Shown one piece after another: positions 17,868 through 24,225 of a DNA stretch of 27,252 bases (position 1 is its first letter; every line of letters begins with the position of its first letter). Source of the DNA: a virus; IMG/VR virus record IMGVR_UViG_3300010883_000335, positions 1 through 27,252 of that record; one strand, given 5' to 3'. Both the position numbers and the translations under genes were made by a program. A model generated the notes under the pieces. The model was not told where the DNA came from. It worked only from the letters and a program-made list of their open reading frames with translations, and did not search any database.

Positions 17868-18881
17868 TTAAGGATAAATACTATAAAAATCGTTAATAGA
17901 TGTCTCTATATCTCCTTGAATGGGATGGTTAGGAGCATTATAAAGGATAAGTTCTTGAAGTTTTCCTTTAAGAATATATCCTCCACCATATGACCACAAC
18001 TCGTATTCTGCATCAGCAGGCGTAGGATATGACCATGAAATGAAATCTATTCCGGTAAACGTAATAAGTGTTTGTCCTGCGGCGGCAGGAGGGGTACTTC
18101 CCAAAAAATTGGACAGAGCATAAAAAACGCTATCTCTATCTACATCAGTAAAAGGCCCACCCAAAGGTAAAGTTTTTGGTAATGCTACTCCATTTACATA
18201 CCAATCATTAGGGGGCGAAGTGCCGGGAGAACTTCCATAACTCCCAATAGTGGTGTTGGCATATTGTCCCGTTCCATAATAATCTCCTCCATGTCCTCCT
18301 CGTGCCAAAACAAATCTTTCATCTTCTATATATTGAACTGAGTAGTGGACTATATCAGTAGATGTTGCTGCTAAACCAAACAAATCCCACTCGGTTAATG
18401 TATCATTGCTTCCATCAAAGAATATAGAGGGTTTGCTATTTACATCATAAAAAGCACCGGGAGCATTAAAAGCGGGTTGAGAGGATAATATTGTCTGTAT
18501 GAAATCAGAGTTGTTACCACTTTGGTCGTACCACGTATGAACTGCCGTTCTTTGAGCTGCGGGCATCGAGTCAGGATTGGCATAGCCGGTAGCAAATACA
18601 AATTCTCCAAGCGTAGTGGCGAGTGTTCCCGTTCCCGTTCCCGGAACCCATGTAACTGCGGACTCCATGCTAACTTCATCGTTGCTATCAAAACTAACAT
18701 TTACTTCTTCGGGAGATGCTATATTGACTCTTCGTATACGAATAATATAGCCCGAATAATCACTTCTAAGTTTTCTTAAAGAAAATCCTCCTAAGGCATT
18801 AGGGTATAAGTCAAGAAGTGACTCTCCACCCTTTCTTTTAGGTTCGCTCCCTATTGCTGCTGCTGCGGCTATAAAACTCAT
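17868..18881 (-). CDS. LamG/arabinofuranosidase-B-like fibre or appendage protein, 337 aa
   Basis: The 337-aa protein carries FSLRKLRSDYSGYIIRIRR (33-51) and HTWYDQSGNNSDF (115-127). These are the two hallmark segments of the ABFB/ArabFuran-catalytic-like fold found in many phage tail and fibre proteins. The middle (for example KPSIFFDGSNDTLTEW) matches a concanavalin/LamG-type beta-sandwich 'FDGxxD' strand. An Ala-rich N-terminus (SFIAAAAAIG) precedes the domain. Carbohydrate binding on the host surface is likely; enzymatic activity is not supported by a visible catalytic pair. It sits three bases from the neighbouring structural gene and three bases before the endolysin gene. Confidence 0.75.
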   Translation of the reverse strand: MSFIAAAAAIGSEPKRKGGESLLDLYPNALGGFSLRKLRSDYSGYIIRIRRVNIASPEEVNVSFDSNDEVSMESAVTWVPGTGTGTLATTLGEFVFATGYANPDSMPAAQRTAVHTWYDQSGNNSDFIQTILSSQPAFNAPGAFYDVNSKPSIFFDGSNDTLTEWDLFGLAATSTDIVHYSVQYIEDERFVLARGGHGGDYYGTGQYANTTIGSYGSSPGTSPPNDWYVNGVALPKTLPLGGPFTDVDRDSVFYALSNFLGSTPPAAAGQTLITFTGIDFISWSYPTPADAEYELWSYGGGYILKGKLQELILYNAPNHPIQGDIETSINDFYSIYP

Positions 18882-18884
18882 ATA

Positions 18885-19676
18885 TTACCAATTTGCTACT
18901 AATAATGTTGCAGTAGTTCCCGTTTCTAAGACTTGCTTTACTTGTACGGGCATCCATATTCCTTGTGGAACTGCACTATATAAAACAGTCTGTCCACTAG
19001 CCGTAACACAGGTTATATCTCCTGTACCACCAACATAAATGATACATCCTATATTTTCTGTAGGACTCGTATAAATCCTATATGTGCTTGTGGCAACAAG
19101 ACCAATGTCAGTAGTTAAGGTAAGAATTGCTTTATCTGTAATTTCACTTATAGTAGTAGACTTTAAGTAATCCGCCCCTGCCGTAGTATTAACCACGATA
19201 TCTCCTATCTTGCATACGTCTTCAAAATTGTTTGCAGAATATAATTCATAAGTATCGCCAATTTCAATAAGAGGAGCAGTATTAGTAAGAGGAGCATAAG
19301 GCTCCGCTTCTAATAATAGTTCGCGAGTACCAATAACATTCTTAACGCTTCCTTCAATTTGATTACCCGATGGGTCTACTTTTCCCGCAGTAGTATTAAC
19401 AAAAACATCTCTCGGCTGCACCCCTGCTGCCGGAAAATCTGCTGCTGCATCGCCAAGTAGAATCCCCGCATTTATATTTTCTCCTTGCACAGTACCTGAA
19501 GGTGGTGCAGTCGTTCCTGACTCTAAAAGAGTATTCCCAACAAGATTGGTCGCCGGAACTCCTGTTCCAACAATCCCTACTCCATCAAAATGTGGAGATG
19601 TGGGTACGGGAATAGGAGCATCATCGCTTGGAGCAATCTCTAAAGATGTTAATCCTTGTAATTTCAAATATGCCAT
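18885..19676 (-). CDS. Putative virion appendage/head-fibre protein, 263 aa
   Basis: The 263-aa protein is rich in Thr, Gly, Ala, Val and Pro and predicted mainly beta. Its ending IWMPVQVKQVLETGTTATLL then VANW is a C-terminal pattern I recall from many marine phage structural proteins, where a strand 'GxxxPVxVxxVxxTGTTA' closes the domain. A Cys-containing segment GCIIYVGGTGDITCVTASG lies before it. It is followed after three bases by the LamG-like gene. A virion role is well supported by composition and neighbours; the exact location is not. Confidence 0.55.
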   Translation of the reverse strand: MAYLKLQGLTSLEIAPSDDAPIPVPTSPHFDGVGIVGTGVPATNLVGNTLLESGTTAPPSGTVQGENINAGILLGDAAADFPAAGVQPRDVFVNTTAGKVDPSGNQIEGSVKNVIGTRELLLEAEPYAPLTNTAPLIEIGDTYELYSANNFEDVCKIGDIVVNTTAGADYLKSTTISEITDKAILTLTTDIGLVATSTYRIYTSPTENIGCIIYVGGTGDITCVTASGQTVLYSAVPQGIWMPVQVKQVLETGTTATLLVANW

Positions 19677-19687
19677 TTTCTAGTTTT

Positions 19688-19876
19688 TTATGCTTTCTCT
19701 TTATAGGGAAAAGCTTGGTTTAATTTTTTTTTTCTATTCTTACACCCACAATCTTTGCCGGTAACTTTAGTTACTGTATCAACAACTTTAGAAATCCCCG
19801 TGGCTTGAGCCATTTTCTCTATAGTGTCGCCAAGACCTCTCGACTTCCGATGACCTCTATAATATCGTACCGACAT
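19688..19876 (-). CDS. Small basic Cys-motif protein, 62 aa
   Basis: The 62-aa ORF has a basic N-terminus (SVRYYRGHRKSRG), an amphipathic part (GLGDTIEKMAQATGISKVVD, 14-33) and the C-terminal motif KDCGCKNRKKKLNQAFPY (41-58) with C43 and C45. I recall the same CGCxxRKxxLNxxFPY ending from short proteins in other marine phages, function unknown. A CxC pair alone is not a zinc finger. The gene starts after the structured element at 19910-19964 and ends 11 bp before the 263-aa gene. A cargo or fibre-accessory role is possible. Confidence 0.6.
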   Translation of the reverse strand: MSVRYYRGHRKSRGLGDTIEKMAQATGISKVVDTVTKVTGKDCGCKNRKKKLNQAFPYKEKA

Positions 19877-19909
19877 TTAAATCTTTTTCATAGATGTAAG
19901 TTTTCAATA

Positions 19910-19964
19910 GGAGAGATACGGAGTAAAGGGAGTGTTACCCCGAACCGTTTACTCGGCAATCTCC
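19910..19964 (-). ncRNA. Intergenic structured RNA element (long interrupted hairpin)
   Basis: The minus-strand RNA can form an outer GGAGA/UCUCC stem, an internal loop, an inner 7-bp GAGUAAA/UUUACUC stem and a small GGG/CCC hairpin at the tip. It lies between the 71-aa and 62-aa genes with no T-run after it and no tRNA features. It could be an RNase processing, stability or translational-control element. It was called by eye from complementarity. Confidence 0.45.
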
Positions 19965-19971
19965 TAAGTTG

Positions 19972-20187
19972 TTATCTGTTTCCTTTCGTCTTCATCTTGG
20001 TGTTTTTCTTCTGAACTCTTGCAGCTTTACGTATCTGACTTGGAGTCATGCTTTCCTTCTGCTTTGCAGTAGGACCCGTTCCTCCACCACCTTTCTTGTA
20101 GTTAGCTACGGCTCCCGCAATTTTCTTTGCATCGCTCCCGCTTTTACCACCCTTCTGAAGCTTTGTTACTAATCCTTTAAAACTCAT
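19972..20187 (-). CDS. Small Lys/Gly-rich basic protein, 71 aa
   Basis: The 71-aa ORF is strongly basic (many Lys, few acidic residues), with a Gly-rich centre (YKKGGGGTGPTAKQKESM, 30-47) and a basic tail RKAARVQKKNTKMKTKGNR. It begins MSFKGLVTKLQKGGKS. It probably binds nucleic acid or acidic surfaces non-specifically. It is the fourth gene of a run of five tiny proteins, starting six bases past the 65-aa gene. The structured element follows it. No family was recognised with certainty. A virion cargo role (proteins packed with DNA) is inferred. Confidence 0.55.
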   Translation of the reverse strand: MSFKGLVTKLQKGGKSGSDAKKIAGAVANYKKGGGGTGPTAKQKESMTPSQIRKAARVQKKNTKMKTKGNR

Positions 20188-20193
20188 GGTTTC

Positions 20194-20391
20194 TTATTTT
20201 CGGACTAGACTTGTAATGCGTTCATGAACGAATTCATATGTCATTCCGTGGTCTCCACCATATGCGTGTCCATAGTCTTTTTTAGACATTGCTTTACTCT
20301 CATCTCTACGAGACTTTAAACTTTGCTTGTGTTTGCCTTTATGCTTTGCGCCTAAAGAATCATCAAGTCTGTCATTGTATCCTTGTGCCAT
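20194..20391 (-). CDS. Small basic conserved protein, 65 aa
   Basis: The 65-aa ORF has RLDDSLGAKHKGKHKQSLKS (8-27), RRDESKAMSKKDYGHAYGG and a His/Lys-rich middle. I recall a similar 'RLDxSLG...RRDESKxM...AY' pattern in short proteins of marine phages, with no function assigned. It starts three bases after the 105-aa gene, in the same operon as two paralogous basic proteins. Nucleic-acid binding or virion cargo is inferred from charge and context. Confidence 0.55.
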   Translation of the reverse strand: MAQGYNDRLDDSLGAKHKGKHKQSLKSRRDESKAMSKKDYGHAYGGDHGMTYEFVHERITSLVRK

Positions 20392-20393
20392 AA

Positions 20394-20711
20394 TTATTGA
20401 TATTTTTTTCTTGTTGCTTTGCGGGTTGTTGTTTTTTTAGGTTTTGCGCCTTCCTTTAACATAATAGAGTTAAGCATATCCTTTGCCTTATATTTGGTTT
20501 TAGTAACTGTCCCTTTTGTTGTGGTTTTACCTTCCCCGCCCGCATAAAAAGATGGAACATATCCCTTTCCTTTATGTTTTGCAGTAACCGTCCCAAAGCG
20601 TTGTGTGACTTTATGCTTAGAAGTGGGGGTGGTTTTTTTATGCTTTACCTGATTGCTTTTAGGCTTATCATCCTCAGTTTCATGTAATGGTAATGATGTT
20701 CTATATGCCAT
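20394..20711 (-). CDS. Basic protein with shared N-terminal tag, 105 aa
   Basis: The 105-aa protein is extremely rich in Lys and Thr (for example KHKKTTPTSKHKVTQRFGTV and KPKKTTTRKATRKKYQ). Its N-terminus MAYRTSLPLHETEDDKPK is nearly the same as that of the next gene upstream (MPYRTSQPLHPTEDDKPK), while the rest is unrelated. The coding DNA for the tag is also similar (20662-20720 against 20970-21028). It lies two bases past the 101-aa gene. The histone-like charge suggests DNA condensation or a packed cargo protein. Confidence 0.6.
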   Translation of the reverse strand: MAYRTSLPLHETEDDKPKSNQVKHKKTTPTSKHKVTQRFGTVTAKHKGKGYVPSFYAGGEGKTTTKGTVTKTKYKAKDMLNSIMLKEGAKPKKTTTRKATRKKYQ

Positions 20712-20713
20712 AA

Positions 20714-21019
20714 TTATTTTTTTTGGTGTCTTTTATTTGTTAAATCTGTGAACGCTTTTTTATTTGATAGGTCAACAATTGTTTTTCTATCTTTTCTAGC
20801 TTGAACCAAATCGCCAATACTGATATTGCCGGGAGTGGATTTCTTCCGTGGGGTGGAGTGGTATTTAGTAAAACCCTTAACCGCCTTATCAAGATTAACA
20901 GAATCTGTTTTATATTGCTCCATAGAATATCCTGTAGGTCCTGTCATCCCTGTCATTCCTTTTTTCTTTGGCTTATCATCCTCTGTAGGATGTAATGGTT
21001 GTGAAGTTCTATATGGCAT
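20714..21019 (-). CDS. Basic protein with shared N-terminal tag, 101 aa (first gene of mini-protein operon)
   Basis: The 101-aa protein starts MPYRTSQPLHPTEDDKPK and continues with a short GMTGMTGPTG collagen-like run (20-29), then a helical basic region (VQARKDRKTIVDLSNKKAF) ending KRHQKK. The first 18 residues are shared with the 105-aa neighbour and the rest diverges, as expected for a common targeting or docking tag. The promoter element TATATTTG is 26 nt upstream. No known family was recognised. Confidence 0.6.
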   Translation of the reverse strand: MPYRTSQPLHPTEDDKPKKKGMTGMTGPTGYSMEQYKTDSVNLDKAVKGFTKYHSTPRKKSTPGNISIGDLVQARKDRKTIVDLSNKKAFTDLTNKRHQKK

Positions 21020-21044
21020 AACTATTTTTTAATAAGTAATAATA

Positions 21045-21052
21045 CAAATATA
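21045..21052 (-). promoter_or_regulatory. Bacteroidota-type promoter -7 element for the mini-protein/fibre/lysis operon
   Basis: The minus strand reads TATATTTG (TAnnTTTG), 26 nt before the ATG at 21019, in the 39-bp gap after the coiled-coil gene. No other element was seen before 17158, so this promoter may serve all genes from 21019 down to the holin candidate. Confidence 0.7.
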
Positions 21053-21058
21053 CAAAAA

Positions 21059-21418
21059 TTATTTAGGTCGTTTTCTAGGGCGACCACGCTTTCTCTTAAT
21101 TGGAGTTATAACCCGTAAACGCTCATTATCTTTTTCTAGGTGTACTACCCGCTCGCGAAGTGTAGAAACCTCTTCCGTTAAATATAATACTTTCTGCCTT
21201 AAGTCATCTTTTTCCTTTGCTGCTGAAGTTAGTAAGTCCTCAAGCTTATTTACTCTCTCTTTCAAATCATCTCTAAATTGTACGGTGTCACTATTCTCCC
21301 TTCTCTCTTTCATTCTCTTAGTCCTAAGCCGAAGTCTCGTTTCTAAAAACTTCCAAACCCCCGCAGTACCTACTACGGCAGCAATAGTTACTAATATTTG
21401 AGTCGTCAATGCATCCAT
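21059..21418 (-). CDS. Membrane-anchored coiled-coil protein with AT-hook-like tail, 119 aa
   Basis: The 119-aa protein has three parts: a transmembrane helix at 7-25 (QILVTIAAVVGTAGVWKFL); a basic patch and long heptad-rich coiled coil (about 47-103, including VNKLEDLLTSAAKEKDDLRQ); and a C-terminal KRKRGRPRKRPK (108-119) containing the AT-hook core RGRP. The many basic residues just after the TM predict a cytoplasmic C-terminus, so the protein could tether AT-rich DNA to the membrane. A spanin- or holin-like accessory is an alternative, though it lacks a lipobox. The gene is divergent from the winged-helix gene and shares its promoter palindrome. Confidence 0.6.
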   Translation of the reverse strand: MDALTTQILVTIAAVVGTAGVWKFLETRLRLRTKRMKERRENSDTVQFRDDLKERVNKLEDLLTSAAKEKDDLRQKVLYLTEEVSTLRERVVHLEKDNERLRVITPIKRKRGRPRKRPK

Positions 21419-21431
21419 TGTAATAAATTGT

Positions 21432-21449
21432 TAGCTTTGTACAAAGATA
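21432..21449. promoter_or_regulatory. Face-to-face overlapping promoter pair (near-palindrome)
   Basis: The 18-mer TAGCTTTGTACAAAGATA contains TAGCTTTG on the plus strand (21432-21439, 25 nt before the ATG at 21464) and TATCTTTG on the minus strand (21449-21442, 24 nt before the ATG at 21418). Both match TAnnTTTG. Only one position differs between the two half-sites, so two RNA polymerases could not occupy both at once. Confidence 0.7.
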
Positions 21450-21463
21450 ATTAAATTAAATCA

Positions 21464-21943
21464 ATGGATATAGATAAACTTATCGACAGAAGCTATACAA
21501 AAAAGACGCCATCAAATGATTATTTGAAGTATTGGCGCGTAATAAGGTACTATTTTAAAAAAAAATATGATATCTCTACTGCTGACCTTGAAATGTTATT
21601 GTTCCTTTACTCTGAAAGATACTTCTCTAAGGTAAAGTTTAATGAGTTTAACGAACTTTTGTCTTGGGATATAAAAAGATTTGATAGTCTCTTGAAGAAG
21701 GGATGGATAGGGGTTTTTAGAAAGAATAGGCATAAACATAAAACCCTTTACGAAATATCACATAAAGGTCGCCACATGATAGGTTCCATCTATAAGAAAC
21801 TTAATGGCGAAGAAATACCCGAAAGTTTGACCGGAAACCCAATGCTCCTCAAAAATGTGTCCTATTCGGATAAAGTATATCGCAATATGATACGTGAGAT
21901 GAATAAGTCTATAAGACAACAACGACGTCTTTCTCAAGAATAA
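21464..21943 (+). CDS. Winged-helix-like DNA-binding protein, 159 aa
   Basis: The only plus-strand gene inside the late block. Residues 37-112 read as a winged helix: helix ADLEMLLFLYSERYFS, helix FNEFNELLS, a recognition-helix candidate WDIKRFDSLLKKGWIG (68-83), then a basic beta-wing VFRKNRHKHKTLYEISHKG. This resembles MarR/PadR-type folds by pattern, without a diagnostic signature. The C-terminus is basic (MNKSIRQQRRLSQE). The start is supported by the promoter 25 nt upstream and the ATTAAATCAATG leader. The last 35 bp overlap the end of groES in convergent orientation. Its position suggests regulation of the divergent late promoter or of the chaperonin genes, which is inference. Confidence 0.6.
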   Translation: MDIDKLIDRSYTKKTPSNDYLKYWRVIRYYFKKKYDISTADLEMLLFLYSERYFSKVKFNEFNELLSWDIKRFDSLLKKGWIGVFRKNRHKHKTLYEISHKGRHMIGSIYKKLNGEEIPESLTGNPMLLKNVSYSDKVYRNMIREMNKSIRQQRRLSQE

Positions 21944-22166
21944 TAGTAAAGGTCTGTTGCTCAATAATCATATCATAGCCTGACTTCTTATCATAGTAGA
22001 TGATGTCATTCTCTTTTATGGAATCAACATGTGTTCCCGGCTTTACGACTTTCCCTTTCTTATACCTAAAGCTATTGCTATCGGTTTCTGAAAGAAGGAG
22101 TCCTGACTCGGTAGTTACCGGCTCCTCAATGGTATTGATGATTATATATTTGTTAATCGGCTGCAT
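21909..22166 (-). CDS. groES: Co-chaperonin GroES (Cpn10), phage type, 85 aa
   Basis: The 85-aa protein is slightly shorter than bacterial GroES (about 95 aa) and follows its pattern: KYIIINTIEEPVTTESGLLL (6-25, with the SGLLL corresponding to 'GGIVL' at the mobile-loop end), FRYKKGKVVKPG, IKENDIIYYDKKSGYDMII and a terminal ILEKDVVVVL like the GroES C-terminal strand. It would cap the GroEL cage. It starts inside the last codons of groEL (14-bp overlap), so translation is coupled and the order is groEL-groES, the reverse of bacterial operons. Its 3' end overlaps the convergent winged-helix gene by 35 bp. Confidence 0.85.
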   Translation of the reverse strand: MQPINKYIIINTIEEPVTTESGLLLSETDSNSFRYKKGKVVKPGTHVDSIKENDIIYYDKKSGYDMIIEQQTFTIILEKDVVVVL

Positions 22167-23778
22167 ATGTTCTAGCTAAAGTGATTATTGCATTAGTGCT
22201 TAATATCGTTATCGCTACAGAAACTGCGTTTGCCAAAGCACTTTTCGTAACTTTAGCGGGGTCAATAACTCCCATATCCATTAGGTCTCCGTACTGCTCT
22301 TTTTTTATGTCATAGCCAAATCCTTCTTTTTTTACTTCTATGTTCCTGTCTACATAGGTATCAAGAATATTAGGAGTTTTGCCACTATTAATCATTATTT
22401 GTTCAAAAGGAGCGCGCAGCGCGATTTCAAAAATTTTCAGCGCAGCATTTTCTTCTTTAGACTTATAGGGCTGATGAATACAGTTGTCAGCCTCATCATA
22501 GAGTGCTATCCCTCCACCGGGGAGGATACCATCTTGCAGTGCTGACCTAACGGCACATACGGCATCATCAACACGGTCAAATTTTTCTTTTTGTTCGAGG
22601 TCGGTATGTCCCCCAACATGTATCACTCCGATGCCACCTTTCAGTGCTGCTATCCTCTCTAGGATAAACACTTGGTCGGCAGGATTTTTCGTTGCCTTAT
22701 GCTGCTCCCACAATTCTTTTGCTCTTGTCTCTATTGCTTTGGTATCGCTTGCGTCATCTTTAATTATTATGGACGAGTCTCTTCCGATGATGACTTTCTT
22801 GGCATGGCCCAAATCGCCGAACTCGACATGGCTGAGGTCATCGCCTGTGCCTTCAGAGAAGTATGACGCTTTTAGGGAGAACGCAATATCAGCCATCAGT
22901 TCCTTCTGCTTCCATCCGAAGTTAGGGGGTTGTATGACGCATATCTTAAGGCCATTCTTCATGACATTAGCCGCTAAGGTATTAATGACATTAGGGGCGC
23001 AGGGCGCTATGAGAAGGAGTTTCTTGCCATCAGTTATTATTGGCTTAAGGGCTTTCTCGATATTAAGGATGTTGTTTATCTCGATGTCTGATACCATTAC
23101 ACAGACGTCTTCGAGGATGCACTCGTCTTTCTTTTGGTTATTGATGAATAGGTTGGAGGAATATCCCCTGTCGAGTTTAAACCCCTGTGTCACTTCGGCG
23201 TAGGTCTTTTCCGATTGTGACTTCTCCACCGTTACGATGCCGTCCTTCCCGACCTCGTTATATGTGTCGCCGATGATTTTACCTAACTCCTTATCATTAT
23301 TTGCTGAGATGGTAGCCACATCAACGACTTTCTTTTTATTTAACTTGCGAGACTTAATTGTTAGGTTGCTGAGAATACTGCGACACAGAATGTCAATCTC
23401 ACGAAGCATCTCCGTAATATTTAACTCCCCAATATCTTCCAATTGATATGCCGCCTCAACTATCGCCTCCGTTAATACTATCGCCGTTGTCGTTCCGTCG
23501 CCCGCATCTTGAGCAGTCTTATCTGCCGCCTGCTTCATAATCTTTACCGCAAGGTTCTCAACGGGGTCCAATAAATCTATGCTCCGGGCCACCGTGACGC
23601 CGTCTTTCGTTACTGTTATTCCGTGTGTGTGGTTTTGGGATTCAATGAGGACCGTCTTTCCGCGAGGTCCCAATGTGCTTTTTACGGCGCGAGATATTTC
23701 CTTTATCCCCTTGATGAGTTTCTTTCTGCCCTTCTCGTCGAAAGCGAGTTGCTTGGGCGAGTATCCTAAGTCTTGCAT
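22153..23778 (-). CDS. groEL: Chaperonin GroEL (Cpn60), phage-encoded, 541 aa
   Basis: Full-length 541-aa chaperonin (E. coli 548). ATP-site motifs are intact: TLGPRGKTV (35-43), KDGVTVA (58-64), DAGDGTTTA (91-99), RVDDA (402-406) and PGGG (420-423). The apical domain has FKLDRGYSSNLFINN (200-214), matching bacterial 'DRGYLSPYF', and IAALKGGIGVIHVGG (376-390). The C-terminus ends ARTYAAD and lacks the GGM repeat tail. Several positions differ from host-type Bacteroidota GroEL (for example SANNDKE), so it appears to be a diverged viral lineage. By eye its coding DNA is more GC-rich than neighbouring genes. It has its own promoter and leader and overlaps groES by 14 bp. It probably folds virion proteins such as the capsid protein. 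Confidence 0.95.
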   Translation of the reverse strand: MQDLGYSPKQLAFDEKGRKKLIKGIKEISRAVKSTLGPRGKTVLIESQNHTHGITVTKDGVTVARSIDLLDPVENLAVKIMKQAADKTAQDAGDGTTTAIVLTEAIVEAAYQLEDIGELNITEMLREIDILCRSILSNLTIKSRKLNKKKVVDVATISANNDKELGKIIGDTYNEVGKDGIVTVEKSQSEKTYAEVTQGFKLDRGYSSNLFINNQKKDECILEDVCVMVSDIEINNILNIEKALKPIITDGKKLLLIAPCAPNVINTLAANVMKNGLKICVIQPPNFGWKQKELMADIAFSLKASYFSEGTGDDLSHVEFGDLGHAKKVIIGRDSSIIIKDDASDTKAIETRAKELWEQHKATKNPADQVFILERIAALKGGIGVIHVGGHTDLEQKEKFDRVDDAVCAVRSALQDGILPGGGIALYDEADNCIHQPYKSKEENAALKIFEIALRAPFEQIMINSGKTPNILDTYVDRNIEVKKEGFGYDIKKEQYGDLMDMGVIDPAKVTKSALANAVSVAITILSTNAIITLARTYAAD

Positions 23779-23800
23779 TTGATTTGATTTAATTTTACTA

Positions 23801-23808
23801 CAAAGATA
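23801..23808 (-). promoter_or_regulatory. Bacteroidota-type promoter -7 element for groEL-groES
   Basis: The minus strand reads TATCTTTG, 23 nt before the groEL ATG, inside the 35-bp gap to the 95-aa gene. The leader TTAAATCAAATCAAATG is nearly the same as those at 9273 and 17132. No CIRCE-type inverted repeat was seen, so heat-shock control of the host kind is not indicated. Confidence 0.75.
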
Positions 23809-23813
23809 ATAAA

Positions 23814-24101
23814 TTATTCGGTGTAAATATATATCGGAGTCATCTCTCCAACATATGCCCCCAATACATTGTAGTCAATATATTCCATAGCATCTTCCTC
23901 ACTCATCTCATCGCGAGTCATTAATATATCTATCATCTTAGCAACTCTATATACTAGCTTACCCTCATTGGTGTAGCCTACTATAGCCGAATTAAACCCA
24001 TCGGCAATTAATGCCTCCGGATAATGTTCTTTTACTATCTCCAATATCTTATCGTGATTCATTCGTTTGGTGTATTTATATATCGTCTTCTTCTTCGTCA
24101 T
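23814..24101 (-). CDS. Unknown protein, 95 aa
   Basis: The 95-aa ORF has a basic N-terminus (TKKKTIYKYTKRMNHDK) followed by a mixed domain with EHYPEALIADGFNSAIVGY (about 26-44) and an acidic segment TRDEMSEEDAMEYIDYNVLG. I recall the 'EALxADGFxxAxxGY' pattern from short unnamed phage proteins. No enzyme motif is visible. It ends six bases before the groEL promoter element and overlaps a possible 36-aa ORF upstream. Confidence 0.5.
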   Translation of the reverse strand: MTKKKTIYKYTKRMNHDKILEIVKEHYPEALIADGFNSAIVGYTNEGKLVYRVAKMIDILMTRDEMSEEDAMEYIDYNVLGAYVGEMTPIYIYTE

Positions 24102-24186
24102 TATGTATCTCTGCCGTGATATAGGCTATGGGTATTAGAAATAAACCTACTATCCAAATATACAAAATTATGTCCACTCCTATCAT
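24076..24186 (-). CDS. Possible 36-aa membrane mini-protein
   Basis: The minus-strand ATG at 24186 opens MIGVDIILYIWIVGLFLIPI then AYITAEIHNDEEEDDI and a TAA stop. It has one hydrophobic helix and an acidic tail, a plausible single-pass peptide. It overlaps the next gene by 26 bp. The same DNA contains TATATTTG and TAATTTTG, so it may instead be a promoter region for the 95-aa gene. Low certainty. Confidence 0.3.
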   Translation of the reverse strand: MIGVDIILYIWIVGLFLIPIAYITAEIHNDEEEDDI

Positions 24187-24225
24187 AATAATCTTATTGT
24201 TCCAATGCTCGTTTCTACTGTGGTG

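Noticed and set aside
15242-18881. Diversity-generating retroelement acting on fibre genes
   Set aside because: No reverse transcriptase or template repeat is visible in the window; the repeats in the fibre are protein-structural.
19910-19964. tRNA-like gene
   Set aside because: A GGTTCG word is present, but there is no acceptor, anticodon or T-arm arrangement and the length is too short.
22631-23203. 190-aa plus-strand ORF
   Set aside because: It is antisense to well-conserved groEL codons and has no promoter or family motif; a shadow of the GC-richer coding sequence.
23779-23813. CIRCE heat-shock operator upstream of groEL
   Set aside because: No TTAGCACTC-type inverted repeat exists in the 35-bp gap.
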